Source: CAYRVX01 sp964642165
GTDB taxonomy: Bacteria; Planctomycetota; Phycisphaerae; SM23-33
Length of the DNA: 6,427 nt
Direction of reading: 5' to 3'
Assembly (NCBI GenBank): GCA_964642165.1
Contig: CAZXOC010000366.1
Location: forward strand, 1-6,427
Under the pieces are notes generated by a model that was not told the origin of the DNA, ran no database searches, and saw nothing but the letters and a program-made list of their open reading frames with translations. Positions 1 through 3,374 of the stretch are shown here, piece by piece (the stretch's first letter is position 1; every line of letters begins with the position of its first letter). A program made the translations under genes and the position numbers.

Positions 1-20
1 CGCACGAGTAGGTTCCGTTC

Positions 21-90
21 GAGCGCGAGAGCGGTCGCGTGCGTCTCGTCGTGCCACAGCGCCTCACCGCGCCGTCGAGATAGCGCGCCC
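21..90. repeat. 70-bp repeat unit A, copy 1
   Basis: This 70-bp segment aligns without gaps to 260-329 with 60 of 70 bases identical (counted by eye). A looser third copy begins at 2717. All three start with GAGCGSGAGAG, continue through a GTGCC box and contain CGCGCCGTCG near the end. No convincing gene covers it, and the ORFs running through it are Arg/Pro-rich by-products of high GC. It runs directly into the left arm of the palindrome at 89-206, so unit A and the palindrome appear to be parts of one composite intergenic element. It could be a REP- or MITE-like element; no transposase is present to decide. Confidence 0.75.
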
Positions 91-206
91 ATGTGGAGTG
101 CGGCGGCTATGACGCCGCTTTGGATCGTCCGCGGCGCGGGGCTGGGCGTTCGCTTCGGACGGGTCGCCGGAAGCCAAAGCGGCGTCGTTGCCGCCGCACT
201 CCATGG
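89..206. repeat. Long imperfect palindrome (33-35 bp arms)
   Basis: The left arm at 89-123 and the right arm at 174-206 are reverse complements apart from one inserted base near the outer end and about three substitutions in the middle. The arms share GGAGTGCGGCGGC followed by GACGCCGCTTTGG and enclose a 50-base GC-rich loop. The outer ends read CCATG and CATGG. The same arm occurs in degenerate form at 2802-2831 (25 of 30 bases identical to 94-123) and inverted near 2876-2905. As RNA it would fold into a long hairpin. Arms of this type translate to phrases such as ECGG-DAAL, which I associate from memory with spurious small proteins in planctomycete assemblies. It is best read as a short dispersed palindromic repeat of unknown mobilisation. 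Confidence 0.8.
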
Positions 207-259
207 CAGCGCCCTCGCACGGGCGGGCGAGCGCGGCGAGCCACAAGCGGGCTGCGTCT

Positions 260-348
260 GAGCGGGAGAGCGGTCGGATGCGTCTCATCGTGCCGGAGGG
301 CCCCACCGCGCCGTCGAGATGGCGGGCCCCCGGCCCGGCCGGGGCGCG
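260..348. repeat. Repeat unit A, copy 2, with GC-rich tail
   Basis: Bases 260-329 match copy 1 at 21-90 at 60 of 70 positions. Where copy 1 continues into the palindrome, copy 2 goes straight into CCGGCCCGGCCGGGG (330-344). That same 15-mer follows the palindrome of the element at 2717-2943 (at 2921-2935). Copy 2 therefore looks like an element that has lost its palindrome but kept its tail. The 53 bases between the palindrome and copy 2 (207-259) show no clear similarity to the other copies. Confidence 0.65.
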
Positions 349-514
349 CGAACCTCTCGCGTGCGTGACGGTCCGCCATCACGGGAACTCCGAGAGGCGG
401 CCGTCCCCAGCGGACGCCCCGAGCTGACGTGGCGCGCCAGGCCAGGGCAGGCCTCTCCCGGAATCCATCCCATGCCCCCGCCATCCCCGCGGGCGGCAGC
501 ATGTCCGGAATTTC
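349..514. other. GC-rich stretch without a recognisable feature
   Basis: The reading frames here on both strands are Arg/Pro/Ala-rich and resemble no protein family. There is no hairpin followed by a T-run and no further copy of the repeat family. I see no gene, RNA or regulatory site in it. Confidence 0.4.
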
Positions 515-838
515 CTACCACCTCCCCGGAACCCGGCGCTCCGCCTGACCGCTTTCCGCTTCTGGTGGGCGTGGTGAAGGCGCATGAGGAGGTCTAGCTG
601 CGCGGCTCGGTCGTGTTCGGGTGCCCGGCTGCGTCATCGCCTCGCTCCGTGGCGGCGTTCGAGACGGTAGCCGTTTGCGTTCGCCGTCCCCAAACCACTT
701 GGCCTCGTCGCCGCTGCCGATGATTCTTTCCATCAAAGCGTCCTTCGCCAAATCACCAATGTCATCGCGCTGGAGCATCTTCAGACATGCGTCCTTGTGT
801 GAGGCCAGCGTCTCCAGCCAGATTACCTGTCTTGGCAT
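515..838 (-). CDS. Possible small protein of 107 aa, third gene after Rhs tip
   Basis: Not recognised. The first 56 or so residues look like genuine protein: acidic/basic-balanced and helix-prone, with the stretches VIWLETLASHKDACLKML and DIGDLAKDALMERIIG. From about residue 60 onward the composition changes to Arg/Pro/Ser-rich low-complexity sequence, as expected if the true 3' end was lost or replaced. The ATG at 838 is the first start after an in-frame stop (854-856) and has only a weak AGGTG as ribosome site. The gene begins 43 bases after the stop of the lipoprotein gene on the same strand, so it could be the distal gene of an Rhs cassette, for instance a second immunity or orphan-immunity gene. 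It has no signal peptide or membrane segment. It might equally be the remnant of a decayed gene. Confidence 0.35.
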   Translation of the reverse strand: MPRQVIWLETLASHKDACLKMLQRDDIGDLAKDALMERIIGSGDEAKWFGDGERKRLPSRTPPRSEAMTQPGTRTRPSRAARPPHAPSPRPPEAESGQAERRVPGRW

Positions 839-856
839 TGAGGCACCTGTGCCTCA
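839..856. repeat. Short perfect palindrome between two cassette genes
   Basis: TGAGGCAC and GTGCCTCA form perfect 8-base arms around a 2-base centre. It sits in the 43-base gap between the lipoprotein stop (882-884) and the ATG at 838. There is no T-run after it in the minus direction, so a factor-independent terminator is unlikely. A dimeric regulator site or an RNA hairpin hiding the next start is possible; neither can be shown from sequence. Confidence 0.4.
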
Positions 857-881
857 TTCCCTCCGACACTACCCGTTCACT

Positions 882-1400
882 TTATCTGCCGACGGCGTCA
901 TCCGAGTTCGTCATAGCCTTCCTCCAGACTGCGCTCTCGTCGTCCCATCCCAATATGGCAACGTTAGTTCGACTCATCCCGTTGTTCAACACAACCAATT
1001 CGCACAGTGTCGCCACGCCTGTATCGCCCTGGCAGGGAAACCCCACTATTGTGCAAAACGTTCCCGGAGGGCTCTTGGACTTGGTGTCCAGCTTGCCCCG
1101 CCAGATCGACGGATTGAGAAAGAGGACGCGAGGCTGCAACGAAACCCGGTACGTGCACACGTAGTGTACGTTCTTCACATCCGGGGATCCCGCGGAGGCC
1201 AGGTATTGGTATTCACGCTCAATGAACCGGTGCAGTGCTTCCTGTTGGCGCTCCAGCAAGCCCGGGCCCTCGCTACTCGTGCAACCGGCCAGACCAATCG
1301 CTGTAGCGGCGAGCGCACCGGCAAGGATCCGTGCGGCGCGGGAAGACCTGCCAACCGCTCGCTCACGTGCATCGTCCGACGCAGTCCGGTGATCTCTCAT
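882..1400 (-). CDS. Predicted lipoprotein of 172 aa, coupled to Rhs tip (candidate immunity protein)
   Basis: A small predicted lipoprotein of unknown function. The N-terminus carries several Arg residues (18, 21, 24), then a hydrophobic stretch ILAGALAATAIGLAGC ending in an LAGC lipobox, so Cys40 should be lipidated after cleavage. The mature part has four more Cys (82, 116, 123, 133), which could form disulfides outside the cytoplasm, and no family signature I recognise. The start at 1400 is preferred because its ATG overlaps the Rhs stop as ATGA (1397-1400), the usual sign of translational coupling, with AGGAAG upstream. An in-frame ATG at 1424 would add eight residues. Position directly behind an Rhs variable tip is where an immunity gene normally sits, so protection against the tip is inferred but untested. 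Base composition is less GC-rich than the flanks, like the tip itself. Confidence 0.75.
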   Translation of the reverse strand: MRDHRTASDDARERAVGRSSRAARILAGALAATAIGLAGCTSSEGPGLLERQQEALHRFIEREYQYLASAGSPDVKNVHYVCTYRVSLQPRVLFLNPSIWRGKLDTKSKSPPGTFCTIVGFPCQGDTGVATLCELVVLNNGMSRTNVAILGWDDESAVWRKAMTNSDDAVGR

Positions 1401-2641
1401 TTCTTCTTCTGCTTCCTGACGCATTGCCCAACCTTTCCGTGACCCGTCAGTGTGGCTTGAACATTGCCTGTTATGCTGCAGAACCCTCCATCTCGCCCCT
1501 CCGAGTCACCAGCGACGGGGACCGTGATACTGACGTTAACCGTAATGGGGTACTGACCCTTGGAAGATGCCTTGTAGCAGCATTCCTTGTCTGGGTCGGG
1601 GACCCACGTGTCTTTCCCGTCCTTGTCCTTGGCTTTCTTGAGGCATTCGTGTTTGATCGGCTTCCCGACAAGCGGGTTGAGAGCCTGCGGCACGTTGATC
1701 TTGACCCTGTTGCAGGGCTTCCCTCCGAGCAGGGCGATATTGGTGTACTTCAGGTTGTCTCGTACGTTTGCAACCTGGGTAATGGTCATCTCGGCGCAGG
1801 CATTCTCCAACAGCCCGAGCGTCCCCAGGTTAACCGGTATCTTCACAGGCGTATTGCTTGGTATCGGGGTGGGCTCGCAGGGCTTCCCACCCAGTAGCTT
1901 GCAGATGTCGACGGGTTCGGCGGGCTGCGACGCTTGCGCGCCCATCGGGTCGACGTAGATAACTGGCATGCTCCTAACGTATTGATATAAATGCAGGCCA
2001 TCCGCGTACTGGCCGTTCACTCCTTGCTCCCCAACTGGCGGTGGCGCGTCTGGCCCAGGCGGGCCCGGATCGCGCTGGAGCCAGCGGCCGGTGCGGGGGT
2101 TGAGGTAGCGCATGCGGTTGTAGACGAGGCCGAACTCCTCGTCGTGCATCAGGCCCTGATGGCCGATGGCGCAGAGGCCGTACGGCGCCCGGCCGGTGTC
2201 CGTCTCGACGCGCTGGGAGTGCAGCAGCGGGGCCGTGGTCAGCGCCTCGTTGCTGCCCGCCTTCTTGTAGACCGTCCGCTGGCCGTAGGGCGTGTACTCG
2301 TAGCGCTCGACCAGTCCCGACGCGTCGGGATTGGCATCCGTCGGGCCTGCCCGCCGAAGCGGGGGCCGCGAAGGCCGGTCGTCGTTGACGGCGATCTGCA
2401 CCAGCTCGTCGACCCCGATGTGTATCGGGACAGGTTCCCGGGCGCCCCACAGGTGCTGCTTGAGCGTACAGCCCGCCGCGTCGCGCGTCGGCGAGGGCGA
2501 TACATCATGCCAGCGCCGGCGCCCGGCCGCAGAGGCGCTTGGCCTGGCGGCCGCGCGGGTGAACTCCCCATAGCCCATGGTCGTCTTCCCGTGCCGCCGA
2601 TGCGCCCAGGGCGCAGGAGATCGGGGCATCACGGCTACCAT
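1397..2641 (-). CDS. 5'-truncated Rhs/YD-repeat core with variable Cys-rich C-terminal tip
   Basis: The frame from ATG 2641 gives 414 residues. Residues 62-87 (QHLWG, then VDELVQIAVND) and 110-234 match the Rhs-associated core: YEYTPYGQR at 114-122, HQGLMHDEEFGLVYNRMRYL at 161-180, QRDP at 189-192, LYQYVRS near 218 and the closing DPMG at 231-234. Full Rhs proteins are usually well over 1000 residues with an exported, repeat-rich shell. Here nothing before residue 61 resembles Rhs, there is no signal peptide, and no YD repeats precede the core. The gene is therefore an orphan tip or fragment. Residues 235-414 form the non-conserved tip, with nine Cys (247, 255, 282, 310, 333, 354, 355, 388, 407), a repeated LLGGKPC (249-255, 304-310), a beta-prone ITVNVSITVPV and a Lys-rich end. 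I do not recognise a toxin fold. The start is uncertain: 2641 has no ribosome site, while ATG 2578 (residue 22) has a weak GGGAAGA upstream. It overlaps the next gene by ATGA. Confidence 0.8.
   Translation of the reverse strand: MVAVMPRSPAPWAHRRHGKTTMGYGEFTRAAARPSASAAGRRRWHDVSPSPTRDAAGCTLKQHLWGAREPVPIHIGVDELVQIAVNDDRPSRPPLRRAGPTDANPDASGLVERYEYTPYGQRTVYKKAGSNEALTTAPLLHSQRVETDTGRAPYGLCAIGHQGLMHDEEFGLVYNRMRYLNPRTGRWLQRDPGPPGPDAPPPVGEQGVNGQYADGLHLYQYVRSMPVIYVDPMGAQASQPAEPVDICKLLGGKPCEPTPIPSNTPVKIPVNLGTLGLLENACAEMTITQVANVRDNLKYTNIALLGGKPCNRVKINVPQALNPLVGKPIKHECLKKAKDKDGKDTWVPDPDKECCYKASSKGQYPITVNVSITVPVAGDSEGRDGGFCSITGNVQATLTGHGKVGQCVRKQKKK
2315..2330. repeat. Perfect 16-bp palindrome inside the Rhs frame
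   Basis: TCCCGACGCGTCGGGA is a perfect 16-base palindrome within the Rhs coding frame (residues NPDASGL), just before the core motif VERYEYTPYG. It resembles the other CCCGA/TCGGG palindromes at 2414-2429 and 2775-2790. It may be ordinary coding sequence, since DASG before LVERYEY suits the family. Confidence 0.55.
2350..2363 (-). repeat. UUCG-tetraloop hairpin inside the Rhs frame
   Basis: On the minus strand this reads CCCGC-TTCG-GCGGG: a 5-bp GC stem closed by a UUCG loop, a very stable small RNA hairpin. It lies in the Rhs reading frame in the Pro/Arg-rich residues 93-97, a stretch that does not look like the Rhs family and separates AVND from the NPDASG segment. Confidence 0.5.
2414..2429. 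repeat. CCCGAT-N4-ATCGGG mini-palindrome inside the Rhs frame
   Basis: On the minus strand it reads CCCGATACACATCGGG, with 6-base arms and a 4-base loop. It encodes part of the odd residues PVPIHIG (70-76), which lie between LWG and VDELV. In Rhs proteins I remember that junction as close to WG-x-x-Y-[IV]-D-E-L-V, without extra residues. A near copy, CCCGATGGACATCGGG (14 of 16 identical), lies at 2775-2790 within the intergenic element. This suggests the same short palindrome was inserted in frame here. Confidence 0.6.
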
Positions 2642-2716
2642 CTACCGTAGCGGGCCCGCCGCGATTCGGCAAGGCCGGGCGCGGGCGGATGGGCGGGCGT
2701 TCAATCGTCCCCGTTT
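2642..2716. other. GC-rich spacer upstream of the Rhs fragment
   Basis: Between the first possible Rhs start and the palindromic element there is only GC-rich sequence with a small GCGGGCCCGC palindrome near 2650. I see no promoter resembling TTGACA/TATAAT and no Shine-Dalgarno placed for the ATG at 2641. This fits a fragment that lost its own 5' end. Confidence 0.35.
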
Positions 2717-2943
2717 GAGCGGGAGAGGGGTCGGGTGCATTCCGTGGTGCCACACGAGCCCCTCGCGCCGTCGTCCCGATGGACATCGGGAGCGCAGCCC
2801 GTGGAGTGCGCCGGCCCTGACGGCGCTATGGCTTCCCGCCCGACGTCTGCCGCCGCATGGTCTCCCGGGCGGAAGGGAAAGCGGCGTCGCGGCCGCCGCA
2901 GTCCACAGGCATTCGAGCCACCGGCCCGGCCGGGGAGGCGAAT
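2717..2943. repeat. Composite palindromic element, third copy
   Basis: In order the element holds a degenerate unit A from 2717 (GAGCGGGAGAG...), the CCCGAT/ATCGGG palindrome (2775-2790), a left arm at 2802-2831, a loop, a right arm near 2876-2905 (reverse complement matches the left arm at about 22 of 30 positions), and the tail CCGGCCCGGCCGGGG (2921-2935). The left arm matches the arm at 94-123 at 25 of 30 positions, so this is the same family as 21-348 but more diverged. It also carries the CCCGAT palindrome that the first copy lacks. It lies just upstream of the Rhs fragment. No good ORF covers it. Confidence 0.7.
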
Positions 2944-3011
2944 CGGGGGAAAGGCTTGTTGTCACAGGCGTTACGATCCGATGGGCGAGCGGGGAGACCG
3001 GCGGGGAGGCT

Positions 3012-3119
3012 GATTGTCCAAAATGGGGGGGATTGTCCAAAATCTGGACAATGCTAACTGCTTAGATGCTAAGTAGTTATGCTGATTCTGGCCCGCCGGG
3101 GAAGCCCCAGGATTGGACA
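3012..3119. promoter_or_regulatory. Dense array of direct and inverted repeats (putative regulator-binding region)
   Basis: An AT-richer island in GC-rich DNA. GATTGTCCAAAAT occurs twice as a direct repeat (3012-3024 and 3031-3043, 19 bases apart). The second copy also forms a perfect inverted repeat, ATTGTCCA-5-TGGACAAT (3032-3052), and a further TTGGACA half-site lies at 3113-3119. ATGCTAA occurs at 3051-3057 and 3066-3072, with ATGCTGA at 3079-3085. TAACTGCTTAG (3055-3065) and CTAAGTAGTTA (3069-3079) form an 11-base inverted repeat with one mismatch around a 3-base loop. Such phasing is typical of binding sites for a dimeric regulator. I could not find a matching -24/-12 or -35/-10 promoter on either strand, so the controlled gene is unknown. 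It could also be a transposon end. Confidence 0.45.
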
Positions 3120-3374
3120 GTTCTGCCACAATCGTTCGAGACTTATGGCCGTCTTGCGGGGGGCGATCGACCGCGGCAGGCCCCGCGAGAATTTCGCCGG
3201 GAAGGTCGAAAAGTGTCGCGCAACGGCGCGTTCGTCCGGGTGGCAGGGCGACCGCCGAGCGGGATCGACACCTGCGACCGCTGAGAGCACCTTCACCTCC
3301 CCCGACGCGATCGCCGCCGCGGCGCCCAGCACGCACGCCACCCATGCCACCGCCACGCGACCCGAGCAGCTCAT
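3069..3374 (-). pseudogene. Probably truncated secreted protein gene (101 aa), coupled to DUF4838 gene
   Basis: The ATG at 3374 overlaps the stop of the upstream DUF4838 gene as ATGA (3371-3374), which argues that a real gene starts here. The first 25 residues form a plausible signal peptide (hydrophobic VAVAWVACVLGAAAAIA, then SG), followed by EVKVLSAVAGVDPA, which reads like the start of an exported protein. From about residue 40 the sequence becomes Arg/Pro/Ser-rich with no family resemblance and ends inside the repeat array at 3069. The likely history is a second gene of the DUF4838 operon whose body was removed by rearrangement. Alternatively it is a genuine small secreted protein. The partner function cannot be named. 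Confidence 0.4.

Noticed and set aside
64..521. Several 68-131 codon ORFs through the left repeat region
   Set aside because: They are translations of the palindrome and unit A in different frames, are Arg/Pro-rich, and have no ribosome sites.
839..856. Factor-independent terminator after the lipoprotein gene
   Set aside because: The stem is short, the loop is minimal and no T-run follows in the minus direction; kept only as a palindrome.
621..1442. 273-codon plus-strand frame across the lipoprotein gene
   Set aside because: It is antisense to the lipoprotein and the small ORF, has no family resemblance, and the minus-strand lipobox and ATGA overlap are much stronger evidence.
1331..2650. 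Plus-strand frames opposite the Rhs gene (1331-1897, 1587-1958, 1991-2650)
   Set aside because: The minus frame contains unmistakable Rhs core motifs, so the opposite frames are shadows.
3012..3085. CRISPR-like or origin iterons
   Set aside because: The repeats are only 7-13 bases, irregularly spaced and two or three in number, with no cas or replication gene in the window.
3089..3128. Sigma-54 (-24/-12) promoter near the TGTCCA array
   Set aside because: TGGCCC at 3089 and TTGGACAG at 3113 do not have a GC at the required spacing, and no good match was found on the other strand.
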